Origin: Pleurotus djamor
Taxonomy: Eukaryota; Basidiomycota; Agaricomycetes; Agaricales; Pleurotaceae
Reading direction: 5' to 3'
DNA length: 23,421 bases
Assembly: GCA_029747585.1 (NCBI GenBank)
Contig: JAPEVF010000702.1
Span: 1-23,421, forward strand
The translations under genes and the position numbers were made by a program. Shown here one piece after another: positions 1-9,032 of the stretch. Each line of letters opens with the position of its first letter. Positions within the stretch are counted from its first letter, which is position 1. Below the pieces are notes generated by a model, which did no database searches, was not told the DNA's origin, and saw nothing but the letters and a program-made list of their open reading frames with translations.

Positions 1-590
1 CTCTGCCAAAACCGACAATGACCAAGCAACCAGCACCTAATCCTCCAACTCTAACACAGTTGCCGCGGGATTCAACAGCTAAAGCTCAGTCTTGTCATCA
101 ATCCCGAACGCCGATGATTGAGGAAATCTTCGATGACCCTCCAATCCCGGCTACTCCCTCTAATCCCGAGCCTCTGGACTCCTCTCCAGAACCCCTCTCA
201 GAATTCCTGCCCAACGGCGTTCCCAGAGTCTCTCAGGTGAACGCTGCGGCATTCAAGGCAATCTCTCGTCTTCGGGGAACTACTGTCTACCAGTTGGTGA
301 TTTGACCTGAATCAGCCAAGGCCAAAGCGACGTCCTGTACGGCGTTCAATCCCGATCTGGCCAAAGTACCTGAGGAATACCACGAGTTTGCCGACGTCTT
401 CAGCAAAGGACGCGCTGAAACACTTGCCGAACACCGCCCTTATGATCTTAAAATTGATCTCGAGGAGGGAGCAAAGCCACCAGTTGGCGGTATAATTCCT
501 CTCTCTCAAGCTGAACAGCTAACGGTCAAAAAATTCATAGATGAACATTTGGGTATGGGATTCATCCGATCCACCAACTCCCCTCATGGT
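1..590 (+). mobile_element. Ty3/gypsy retrotransposon pol fragment (end of protease, linker, start of reverse transcriptase), decayed
   Basis: One frame, entering at about position 3, reads as the gypsy pol stretch between the protease and reverse transcriptase. It has a proline-rich linker, then VNAAAFKAISRLRGTTVYQL, then VPEEYHEFADVFSKGRAE with HRPYDLKIDLEEGAKPP, and ends in FIRSTNSPHG at 588-590. Those blocks are typical of the region just before the RT catalytic core. A TGA at 303-305 interrupts the frame, and the catalytic core, RNase H and integrase are all missing, so this is a dead remnant. The left end runs off the window. The right end stops about six bases before the ATG of the next gene, and the pol frame is in phase with that ATG. 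No LTR was seen. The family call rests on remembered conservation. Confidence 0.82.
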
Positions 591-596
591 GAAACC

Positions 597-1057
597 ATGA
601 AATTCTTCGCCGCCATCCTCGCATCCGCCTTCGTCGCCGCCGTCATGGCTCAGGATGAACCTGCCCTTGGCTATGGTGGTCAATGTACGTCGAGATTCAT
701 GGGCGCCGCTGCGAGTTACAACTAACCTGGGTTGCTTCCTCAATAGGTGGTACTATCGTTGGAACCGTGAGTACCACGTCGTGCTCAGCCGTCACCTCGT
801 CATTACTCACCCTACCTTCCCCTCCTTCTAGGCCCCTTGTGATTAACATTAATCGCCCTTCATTGACCATTCAAATTGCTCATACCCTTTTTTTTAAACA
901 GGCCAAGACGGCATGAAATGCTGCTACGTTGGTCCCGACAATGGAAAGTGAGCCACTAACCTCTTGCGCTCGCATACTTGCGTTTCTCATTGAACTTCTT
1001 AGATGTGTCTACAAATCCCAAAAGGGATTCCAAGGAGAACGCTGCCTTTTCGAGTGA
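597..1057 (+). CDS. Small secreted six-cysteine protein, 71 aa, five exons including a 7-nt microexon
   Basis: Exons are 597-684, 747-766, 832-838, 902-947 and 1003-1057. All four introns (55-65 nt) are GT..AG. The product starts MKFFAAILASAFVAAVMAQD, a clear signal peptide with likely cleavage near A18/Q19. The mature part of about 53 residues has six cysteines spaced C-x8-C-x5-CC-x8-C-x12-C. This is the order of an inhibitor-cystine-knot (knottin) fold, and the first part (GGQCGTIVGTAPC) also recalls the start of a fungal CBM1 module. Exon 3 is only GCCCCTT; without it the frame meets a TGA right after exon 2, and with it the frame reads GTAPCQDGMKCC. Function is unknown; a secreted effector-like or antimicrobial role is only a guess. 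Upstream sequence is retroelement, so promoter and expression are doubtful. Confidence 0.72.
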
Positions 1058-1790
1058 AGAGTTTGGTCCATGTCACCAAGATTTTACAGTGATGGAGATA
1101 GTAGTATGCTATAATGATAATGATATATAATGGGCGCAGCCGGCGTATTGATCCTCTGCCTCCATGAGACCCTGGATCCTTGCGGCCAGTAGACAGAAAC
1201 CTCCCTCTGCTCACCAAAACGTCCCCGAATCCCTTGGCCTTCTGGGCGAAACTGATCGTAGCTTTCAATCCTTCCGGGTCTGACAGTAGATCCTTCAGCT
1301 TCAGCGTTGGGTCGGCTTTCCCTATTGCAGCTTGTGCCGTTCCTTTCGGCCCCTTATAACCCCCCGTATACTCAGGGGGTCAGGCCCGCCGTCTCGTTCT
1401 TCCTTCCGCGCAAAGCTCTATCGTGCCTCCCGAACTTGACAATCTTTCTGAGTCTTCGAGCGTCCCTCGGAACGTCGTGGTGCTTAGCCGGATGAGCCTG
1501 GAACATCCTCGGGGAGATATCATGAACCCCATGTGCCGCATGGTGATGCAGTATGCGAGATCCACCTTCGTCATATTTTGCTTGCGGGGATACTTACTCT
1601 ACCATTAACCGCTCCAAATACGAATGACCCAACCAAGTCAAGCTGAAGGGGGCGAGGAGGAGGAGAGGCGACGTGCAGACCGCAGGGCGCCGAAAAAGGA
1701 AGTGGATCCAAACTCCGAACCCACGCTTTAAGGCTCTGGCTAGCCCATTTTTATGCCACGCTTCCCGTTTCTTCGTCGTCCATTGCAGTG
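1058..1790. other. Intergenic region, no supported gene
   Basis: Short open frames on both strands (for example 1423-1608 +) show no domain and no recognisable similarity. A GC-rich inverted pair (ACCCCC at about 1358 and GGGGGT at about 1375) can form a small hairpin. A pyrimidine-rich CCATTGCAG ends at 1788, just before the next gene's ATG. It could be a splice acceptor from an unrecognised upstream exon, but no convincing donor or exon was found. Confidence 0.5.
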
Positions 1791-2548
1791 ATGAGACAAT
1801 CACGCTCGACGTCGCCCACAATCGCCTCTTCTCATCCAGAATCATCCAATACCGAAACCGTCGTTGACCACCACAGCGTTCCGCGCACAATGCATCTAAC
1901 GTTTCCTGGTGTTGCGTCCATGTTCGTCAAAATGCGCAGGGTATCGTCTCAGGCGAGGTCATCTCTTTCTGGTGCCCATCGACAGACGTCCAGCTCTTCA
2001 GAGGCTCCAAATTCACCGAATTCACCACCGCCATCGCCAGGAGGCAGCTCGAGGATCCTTTTGGTTTCTTCGTCTGGTGACTCGCCTTTGAATCACCCTC
2101 AATACGTGGATCCAAATAGCGTGTCACTGCGTAAAGTCGCCATGAGCCAGAAGGACGTCTATACTTGTGTGGGTGGAGTCAATGTCGACCTTTTGCTGAG
2201 GGCGTCGAGGATGGATTTGTACCAGCAAGCGGAAAGCATTGGTGCAAACGTTCTCGTTGATGAAATGTGAGTCCCCTTTGCTTGAGAGCAACGGTCGCGC
2301 TAACCGAAGCACCCTTTAGGTGGAAATGCACGATATCAAAGAAGGGGACAAAGGCACTGTCCCCGTACAAAGTCATAGTATGTTCATTGTCCTCTCGGCC
2401 TTCGTGCAATTATTCACCTTTTTTCACTCAGATATCCTACTCGGCCTCTGCATCGCGCTCTGCCATCCCAGACCCCCACAAGCCCGTCGCGCTCGAGAAT
2501 GCAAAGGGAGTTCCAGGCCTAATGACAATCATCAGGCGAAACGATTGA
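1791..2548 (+). CDS. Conserved hypothetical protein, 216 aa, three exons
   Basis: Exons are 1791-2266, 2320-2377 and 2432-2548. The introns (53 and 54 nt) have GTGAGT and GTATGT donors and keep the frame. The first ~95 residues are Ser/Pro-rich and low in complexity, including NSPNSPPPSPGGSS. The rest is compact: VYTCVGGVNVDLLLRASRMD, GANVLVDEMWKCTISKKG, then YSASASRSAIPDPHKPVALE and a C-terminal KGVPGLMTIIRRND. I recall similar C-terminal blocks in basidiomycete proteins of unknown function and cannot name a domain. There is no signal peptide or membrane segment. The start could also be the internal ATG at 1890, or lie in an upstream exon ending at the AG at 1787-1788. Confidence 0.62.
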
Positions 2549-3598
2549 GTTCGGCGACCACCGTTCGTGCCCGGATCTCGAAAGGGAGAACAACCTCCGG
2601 TTCTAGTCATTCGGGACACTAGCTTCCACTCCAGCTCATTTTACACACCGAGAACGCCGGATAACACTTCATGTATGTACATACTGCTCCCTTTCTACTT
2701 ACTCTTTTGCGGCTCTCCACTGCCTTCAACTGTCCACGTTCCCGTTCTCCTCATTCACGCTTCACGATGCGACTCTCCACCTTGTATTCTAGCACACATG
2801 AACCGCACACTACATCATACCCTATCATCTTCTTTCCCCTCTTTCCCAACATTACCACACAATCCAGTCGTGTTTGACTGCGATGCCACATTCCCTTGAT
2901 AATTTTTCACTTTTGGCTTTACGGAATACTTTGTACCATTATAATTACTACGGATAGTATCTCTAAGGTTCTTTTCTTCTAAAGCGCGGCCCTCTCAGAT
3001 GACACCGGACCGGGGCTGCGCGAAACTGGTGTGATGTATCCCAGCCACTGAACCATTCCCTGTGTCGAGATAAGGCTCGGGGCCTCGTTCTTAACCTCAA
3101 GGTGACTCAGATGGTTCAGCTGGGCTGGGGTGGGTAAGTAGTTGCGTGTCAATGATCAGATCATGGTATGCGATGTAACATGTAACAAACACATCCCCAA
3201 CTGGCAACTGGAAGGAGTAGCCCGCGTGCACGCACGGGAGGCAGCATCCTCGGGAAGATCCACTAGCGTATCTTTCTTCCCGAGGATGCTCCAAGCTCGC
3301 ACAACAACGTCCTTCCGAGGAACGATCAGCGACTCAGGACTGGGAGGTAAAGTAATAGGGGCTACGTTTGACTCCTATAATCCGCGCCCTATATTCTGGT
3401 AGCAGAATCCTTGCTTCGCTCAGTGGCCCTGTAGTTAGAAATAGATAATTTACGTACAGTAGATATGTAGAAGTCTACGTTGTGGAAACTCCGGACGACG
3501 CTCAACAAGACTTTAAAAAAACAAACAAAAGGCCATTTAGGCCAGTCTATACCTGGACAGTGCTTGATTTCGATATCTAACTCGGTTTGTCTGCCTTC
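2549..3598. other. Intergenic region, pyrimidine-rich then unremarkable; one strong hairpin
   Basis: From about 2640 to 2900 the plus strand is C/T-rich with frequent ACAC tracts, as in a 3' UTR or a long promoter. No open frame here looks like a gene. The only structure is the perfect inverted repeat at 3244-3289, listed separately. The F-box-like gene ends at 3599 from the other strand. Confidence 0.5.
3244..3289. repeat. Perfect 15-bp inverted repeat (hairpin)
   Basis: GCATCCTCGGGAAGA at 3244-3258 is exactly complementary to TCTTCCCGAGGATGC at 3275-3289, with a 16-nt loop between. It lies outside any gene. It could be a transcribed hairpin, a terminator-like structure or a remnant of a foldback element. 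Confidence 0.7.
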
Positions 3599-4641
3599 TT
3601 ATATTTTGACAGAGTATTGGTTTGCCACCAACACTGGTGCGTACAGCCCAGCGATAATATCGGTAATGTCCTCCCATGGTTCTTCATCCGCCTGCATCAT
3701 CTTTTGGTGATCTTCTTGCGACACTACCGCCAGCTGATGTCCAGCCCAGGGGCCTCGTTGACTACCATAGCACGGGTCTTCTTCGTAGCGTCTGCCATCA
3801 GGGTAGCCGTATGCAGCCAAGAGAGGAAGGATGCCATTGAAAGGGGTGGCTTTAGTTTGGCGGATGTACTCGTTCGTCGAAACATTGATCAACACGCGCG
3901 GCCGGATGGTAGTAAAAAGGAGTGACATTCCAGTGGTGAGACTGACCGCGTTATAGTAATCTTCGCGTCGACCGAAATTTGTAGACAATTGCCGAAGTCG
4001 TACTGAATCGTCAAGAAAGCATCGTTGGCTCATGCATTCGAATGTCGCCTCGGCGATTTTATAGAGTCTGTCCTCATCCGATGAGTCGAACAAAGCTGTA
4101 TGCTCGGCTTCAGAGAGGAAGGTGTCTGGAAGGTCGCTGGACTCATCCCCGACGAGGATGATTCGGTCAAAGGCCCAAGGGGCCCGGAACTCTGCGACCC
4201 TTGCGACGTACTGGGTGTACGCTATTGCAAAGAGTTGGGAGTTCGTGATTGCGAACATGACAAAATCAAAATCAGATAGCTCCTCGAAGATGAGGGCGAT
4301 GACTTCTGAAGGAAGCATGCACAGGACTCCCAAGTGACGTTCTTCGGTCGGACGTCCAGCGCTGTCAAAGGAGGGGGTAAGTTCTACGTGTAGGTGCAGC
4401 CACGAGTTGTTGAACATTTACCGGAGACCTCGTAGACTTTGCTCCAGGGAGTCTTCCAGTGGTAAAGGCCTTTCACAGGTAGAAATCCAGGATGCGATGT
4501 CGCACCCGTTTACTGGTGCCCATTTCCCTATATCACCGGAAGTCTGCCCTTTATCGACATTCACACTAGTTGTATTCTCCTCTTAGTGCTCAGCGTGTGG
4601 TGCCATGAGAGGAAGACTTACAACGCGAAGAACTGACCCAT
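3599..4641 (-). CDS. F-box-like protein of an agaricomycete-specific family, 308 aa, three exons
   Basis: On the minus strand the exons are 4641-4622, 4565-4422 and 4361-3599, with introns of 56 and 60 nt (GTAAGT..CTAG and GTAAAT..ACAG). The product starts MGQFFAFVNVDKGQTSGDIG, the conserved head of this family, which usually reads MGQ..-.-N-D-K. An F-box-like segment starts at residue 71 (LPSEVIALIFEEL). The family's WAxDRIIxVGD box lies near 117-127 and a second RGPWAGHQL box lies near the C-terminus. Proteins with an F-box usually recruit substrates to an SCF ubiquitin ligase; whether this divergent one does is inference. A single-exon reading starting at 4417 is possible but loses the conserved head. 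It is divergent from the kinase-like gene at 4753, so they probably share control sequences. Confidence 0.8.
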
Positions 4642-4686
4642 GATGAAAGACGGAAAGGGGAGGATTTGTACAGTGTGCATTCGCAT

Positions 4687-4692
4687 CACGTG
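4687..4692. promoter_or_regulatory. E-box CACGTG in the shared 111-bp promoter
   Basis: The sequence TCACGTGA (4686-4693) is a perfect palindrome around a CACGTG core, the usual site for bHLH factors. It sits between the divergent starts at 4641 (-) and 4753 (+), so it could act on both genes. Function is inferred from the motif and position only. Confidence 0.4.
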
Positions 4693-4704
4693 ACCCAAAG
4701 TTCG

Positions 4705-4712
4705 TATATAAG
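4705..4712 (+). promoter_or_regulatory. TATA box of the kinase-like gene
   Basis: TATATAAG lies 41 bp upstream of the ATG at 4753, close to the usual spacing for a short fungal 5' UTR. It is oriented toward the kinase-like gene. Confidence 0.5.
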
Positions 4713-4752
4713 AGACCATAGACTCTTCGACTGTGGTGGTTTGTTTCCAGCC

Positions 4753-5769
4753 ATGTCGTCCTTTGCACACGTCGTCATTCGTAATTGCGTCTCATCCAAC
4801 AATTCTCTTTGCTCACTCCAACTCGCCGCTGCACAATCTTTCCCATCCTCACGGTTTACTTGTGGACCGGATGGCTCGGCCTTGGAAGCCGACTGGTCAC
4901 CTCGCCCTGTGCCAAACAATGATTCGCGGCTTGAAGTGACCTTAGGATCTTTCATCGCCGAAGGACGCATCGGAATGACATACTCCGCTCGCGTCAACGT
5001 TGCCACTGATGGCAATGGCCAGGATATTCGGAGTCTTACAGGAAAGGACGTTGTTCTCAAGTTCGCCAAACCCCAGTTCGCCCGCAGCCTCGCCCGCGAA
5101 GCCTGGTTTTACGAATGTCTCGAAGAAGCTCAGGGCACAGCTGTTGCTCGCTGCTACGGATGCTTTACCGCTTCTCTCGATTCCAGTGTCCGCACGGATC
5201 TGCTGCCTTGGAAGGAAATTGCCCTCGAATACCAAGAAGTCGATTTCGACGAACTAGGAATGCCTTCTGAAGATGTGTTACCAGACGACGAAGATCGGGA
5301 CTACTTCAATGACGGACGACAATATTATCTTGCATCACCATGGCTGTCATGGAGCCCGACTCAGGACACAGCGGCCGTGCTAATCCTAGAGAAGCTCGGG
5401 AAAAGATACCCCTCCCAGGAACCACCTGCTCTGCGGGAGGAATACCGGTGCGTTTATGGTTGTCTGGTCTGCGACCTTCGGATTTGATGCATGAGTAGGG
5501 CTGATCTGACAAAAGTACTGCAAGATGTTGGGATTACTGGCGTCTGGCACCAAGATGTCACTTACAGCAACACTTTACGCGCACCAGAGCATGCACCGAT
5601 CTGCCCCAGACATGGTCACCCTCACCAATGGAGAGTTATTGACTTTGATCGTTCAATGCGATTTGACTTGAGTGCAGGACTTTGGCAGGACAAGCTCTAT
5701 ACCGAAATGCAGGCACAGTGGGCTTTTAGGGATAGATCGTTCTGGGGGGATCCCTTTGCAGACGAATGA
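4753..5769 (+). CDS. Protein-kinase-like (APH/atypical kinase fold) protein, 321 aa, two exons
   Basis: Exons are 4753-5447 and 5499-5769, with a 51-nt intron (GTGCGT..GTAG). Kinase-fold landmarks can be seen in order. A glycine-containing loop EGRIGMTYSARV lies at about 70-81. The VLK lysine is K103. Helix-C-like acidic residues follow. The catalytic-loop equivalent is H249-Q-D251 with N256 (GVWHQDVTYSNTL), and a DFD at 280-282 replaces DFG. The HQD/DFD variants and the short C-lobe resemble the aminoglycoside-phosphotransferase or small-molecule-kinase side of the superfamily, of which agaricomycetes have many divergent copies. The substrate is unknown. The key K, D, N and D are all present, so activity is plausible. 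Start chosen at 4753: it follows a TATA box, and the longer in-frame extension crosses that box. A decayed second copy follows at 5920. Confidence 0.75.
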
Positions 5770-5919
5770 TTATGTTTCAACAATTTTTCAAAGTAGTAGT
5801 GCACTGTCTTGTGATCTCTTTCAATCGTTGTATGGCTCATCCAGGGATTTATACCATCCGGTGAACCGCTGAATCAGTGGGAGAGTTGGCGAATTCCAGT
5901 GGCCCGTGCGAGGGTGCAG

Positions 5920-6190
5920 TGGCCGTACGCGTGTTAGTGTTGGAGAAGCACCTTGGAGGAGCCAGCGGTTCGTTCATGCATGCATTTCCCATCATCTCAT
6001 ACTGAACGCAACGGAACAAAGCCAAAGGTGGAGCCGCTGTGGTTTAACGTTTAACGTTTAACATCGAGATCTCTAGATAACACATACTACAACACTTTAC
6101 GCGCACTGGACAGCTCACCAATTTGCCAACAATATGAGCATCCCCACCATTGGAGAAGTATCAACTTTCACTAGTCAGTGCGATGTGATG
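5920..6190 (+). pseudogene. Decayed partial copy of the kinase-like gene
   Basis: Positions 6072-6190 align with 5555-5670 of the gene upstream. The 17-base string CAACACTTTACGCGCAC is shared exactly, followed by matches around CACC.ATGGAGA and CAGTGCGATGTGA. Positions about 5918-5965 resemble 5366-5402 (GGCCGT..TAGAGAAGC against GGCCGT..TGGAGAAGC). No open frame runs through, and the spacing is shortened, so it is a broken tandem duplicate. A triple GTTTAAC repeat (6042-6062) lies inside it. Confidence 0.6.
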
Positions 6191-6244
6191 GTGCAACCTG
6201 ATTGCCGAGGATCAACTACATGCGAACAATGGCTCCCAACGACC

Positions 6245-7367
6245 TCAGCCTGTCAATTCCTGTTTCCATGCGTCCACACAAAATAAACTCAGTGTTGGAA
6301 TAACGCATATGATCGAATCAGGGCGTGCCACACATGGAAATGGGAGATCACTACTAACCAGCTTAGAAATTTGTAGCCGCAGAAAGATACCTGCATTGAG
6401 GTTATTCGCAAGCGTCCATAAAACCAAGCGAAGACGGCCTCACCGTCAAGCTGATGACCCCAACGATTACAATGCCTAAACTTTGAAAATTAAGTCATCT
6501 ATCAGCTCAATCAGACTGGAGGCGAGGCCGAGGTATATACCTCGTATCCACTGAAATACTGGTAGAAACGGCGGACAATGTTTGTCCACCGACGATCCAC
6601 GAGAGAGCGGCATAACCAGTCATGGTCATGACGTTCAACACACATGGAACGAGCACGCCAAAGTACTTATGGCGCATGAAGTGCTGACGGAACGAAGGGA
6701 GAACTAGCTCACCCGAAGCTGTACCGAGCTTGAATCATTTGCCGAAGACTTAGCTTAGGACCCCAAGTGCAGCTGTCGTAGTTGAGAAGGATTCAATCGT
6801 CGAGTACATCCGACGAGAATCTCACTCACAAATAGGCAGGAAAGGCATTGAAGACAAGATTGAAGAATAGAATCACAAGGAAAGCGTCACGCAGACCAAA
6901 TCCGTACGACGGTGCAAGGGCACCAATACTGAAGCTAGCATTTTGCGATTGCTGGTGTCAACCTTTAATGCACACGACCAATCGAATAATGAAGCATACC
7001 ACGATATGTTCAGATTGACTGACAGGAATGTGGCCCTCAGTTTCAGCTTTGTACTCCCCTATTGTCTATCGGTGCGCTCGTCTGCCGAAACTGGCTGAAT
7101 CATTTCGTCAGTCAAGACGACGAGTCAAATCGGAAAAAATTAACCTCGAGCTTCAACTCCCCACCTTCGCAGCTTCCTAGAAATGTTAGTTAAGAAGCCC
7201 TCCTGTCCTTCCGCATCGGTTTCCACAGAACGATCGTAGTCCTGTTTCTCCTGGGGATATAGTCTTCCTTCATCGTGAGTGAGGGATGATCGATGACGCT
7301 CGACTTCACAGGACCTTAGGAAGCATCTACTCTTTAAAGAAGAGAAACCGAGCTTCGGCGGGTGCAC
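6245..7367 (-). pseudogene. Truncated purine-cytosine permease (NCS1, FCY2-like) pseudogene
   Basis: The minus strand holds successive permease exon remnants. The N-terminal tail ends GFLTNISRKLRRWGVEARG near 7145. Next comes PVSADERTDRQ followed by a TAG (7094-7003). Then come FGLRDAFLVILFFNLVF (6934-6830), TWGPKLSLRQMIQARYSFG (6772-6713), YFGVLVPCVLNVMTMTGYAA with WIVGGQTLSAVS (6665-6541), GIVIVGVISLT (6475-6444) and VSFCGYKFLSW (6390-6359). These match, in order, the first half of fungal cytosine/purine/NCS1 permeases. It is broken by an in-frame TAG after DRQ, a splice acceptor before PVSADE that does not keep frame, a frame mismatch after VDT and loss of the C-terminal half. The break lies next to the decayed kinase copy. 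Confidence 0.8.
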
Positions 7368-7620
7368 GCGCTATTTAGGTTACGGGCCTAACCCCCTTGG
7401 TCAAAGCTGATTATGATTCCATGAGCTAAGAAGATCTGCAGGTCTAGCTCAGAAGTAGTTACACATGTGCTTAAGTTCGTCAATTCACATTACCTCTGTG
7501 TTGACTTTCTTGTCGTGGTCCTGGATTACGATTCAGCTCGAGGTCCACAAGAGCCCCTAAGGGAGTAGCGCCCACGCTTGAGGTTTGCAGCAACCCAAGT
7601 CGAACCACAACCTAACGCGT
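7368..7620. other. Intergenic region, nothing recognised
   Basis: This spans the 250 bp between the permease remnant's first codons and the stop codon of the iminopeptidase gene. Short open frames only, with no motif and no clear repeat. Confidence 0.5.
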
Positions 7621-8567
7621 CTACGATACAAGAAAGTTGCCAACAACGTCCATGTATCTTTCTCTCTCCTCCCAGTGTGGCATATGACTTGAGTTTGCGA
7701 ACTTGACCCACTTGACCTTGTCAATTCCCCAGAAAAATGGCGCGCACACCTCGTCGGTCATGTAATCGTGCTCCCCATTGACGAGCAGCGTCGGAATGTG
7801 TCGCATTAGATGTATTCTATCCGTGATATCCCAACGATCTGCGAGGCCAGTTTCTCCATTTCGCCTACAGAATGAAGGATCAGTGGACTCCAACGCGAAT
7901 GCTTGGAGGAAACGAACATGGCATCGAGGACCGTTGGATCCACTTCCGGCTGGCCCAGCGAATGGACGACTTCTACTGGGAACGGACTTATTCTGCAAGC
8001 GAATGTTTTCCAGAAAACGAGCATGTTGGTCTTGTATTCGTCGCTCTTCGTCGTACCAGCCTGCTCATGTTTGGCTAGAACCTCTTGCACGTCCTCCGGG
8101 AGTTTCTTGCGAAGTCGAGCTATCGCGTCGTTACGCAGCTTTGCGCTTGCCAGGCAATCCATTAAAACCAAATGGCGTAGCCCTTTGGGCTGTCTTCGAA
8201 CGATAAACTCGGAAACCAAGGTTCCGCCCCATGAATGCGCTATGATATTGAAGTTGTTGGTGATGTTGAAGTAGGAAAGCAGGTTTTCGAGTTCGTCGAT
8301 GAAGAGGTCGATGCTCCAGAAGGAGATGTCCTTGGATTGGAGATGAGTCGAACGACCGCTGCCGAGTTGGTCGTAGAAGATAATGGCTGTCTGCGGAGTC
8401 AGGTCGCAAAGCGGAAGAAGATAGTCGTGCGAGATGCCAGGACCGCCGTGGAGCACTACCGTCGCTTGCCCATCCTCTTGAATCTCTCCGGCGACTTTGA
8501 AGTACGTCTCGAAGGTCTCGTCGCCGACCGTGAACGGTATTCTTCCTTCGCGTTGGCTTGAGGACAT
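7621..8567 (-). CDS. Proline iminopeptidase-type alpha/beta hydrolase (peptidase family S33), 297 aa
   Basis: Minus-strand exons are 8567-7918 and 7864-7621, with a 53-nt intron (GTTCGT..GTAG). Joining them gives PTVLDAM-RNGETGLADRWD, where this family places its link to the C-terminal domain. The oxyanion-hole motif HGGPG is at 40-44, then DQLGSGRS at 66-73. The nucleophile elbow AHSWGG has S112, the acid is D250 in NGEHD and the base is H277 in NSSHMPHWEERE, so a full Ser-Asp-His triad is present. Family members remove N-terminal proline or other residues from small peptides, or hydrolyse related amides. The length fits the usual ~300. There is no signal peptide, so it is probably cytosolic. 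It lies head to head with the 7-TM gene, with 465 bp between starts. Confidence 0.88.
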
Positions 8568-9032
8568 GACTTTACGACAGTCGCTCCCAAAGTATGTTGC
8601 TTTTCATTAGACTCCCCGCGGTATCATGTTGATTTGATGCCAACGTGTATCGCTGTTTCCTTATAGATACTTACCACATGCTGTTCAACGACTTTCAACT
8701 GCTTCGCGATGTGCCTTGCGGCGACAGATTGTGCCCAGATCCTCCATCAAGGGGCGCAGACCCGCACCATGATGTTCTGCTCGCGACCTCCGAGACCACC
8801 ACAAGTTCAATCATGAGCTCAAGGAAGAGAATTCACCTCAAACTCTCGTCGTCCCAGCGCCAGAATGCACCAAGCGAGTCCATCCACACCTCTTTGCGGA
8901 TCTCCGAAGGTTTCACTTCTCAGCAATTTGTTTCAGAGCGTCGTATAAGTCCAGCTCGCCCAAGTTCGAAATAGTCCTATATCCGTCTCGTTCTCGTCGT
9001 TCCAGGACTCAGAGAAGCTTCGTCGACCCGCC
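8568..9032. other. Divergent promoter region between the iminopeptidase and 7-TM genes
   Basis: 465 bp between two start codons facing away from each other. An open frame at 8645-8974 (+) shows no conserved block or codon signature I can recognise and is treated as chance. No clear TATA box was seen. Confidence 0.45.

Noticed and set aside
1423..1608. 61-codon frame as a possible first exon of the 1791 gene
   Set aside because: No donor joins it in frame to the acceptor at 1787-1788, and the protein shows no conserved feature.
3599..4417. Single-exon reading of the F-box-like gene starting at 4417
   Set aside because: Two clean introns connect to the family's conserved MGQ..NVDKGQ start at 4641, which the single-exon model would lose.
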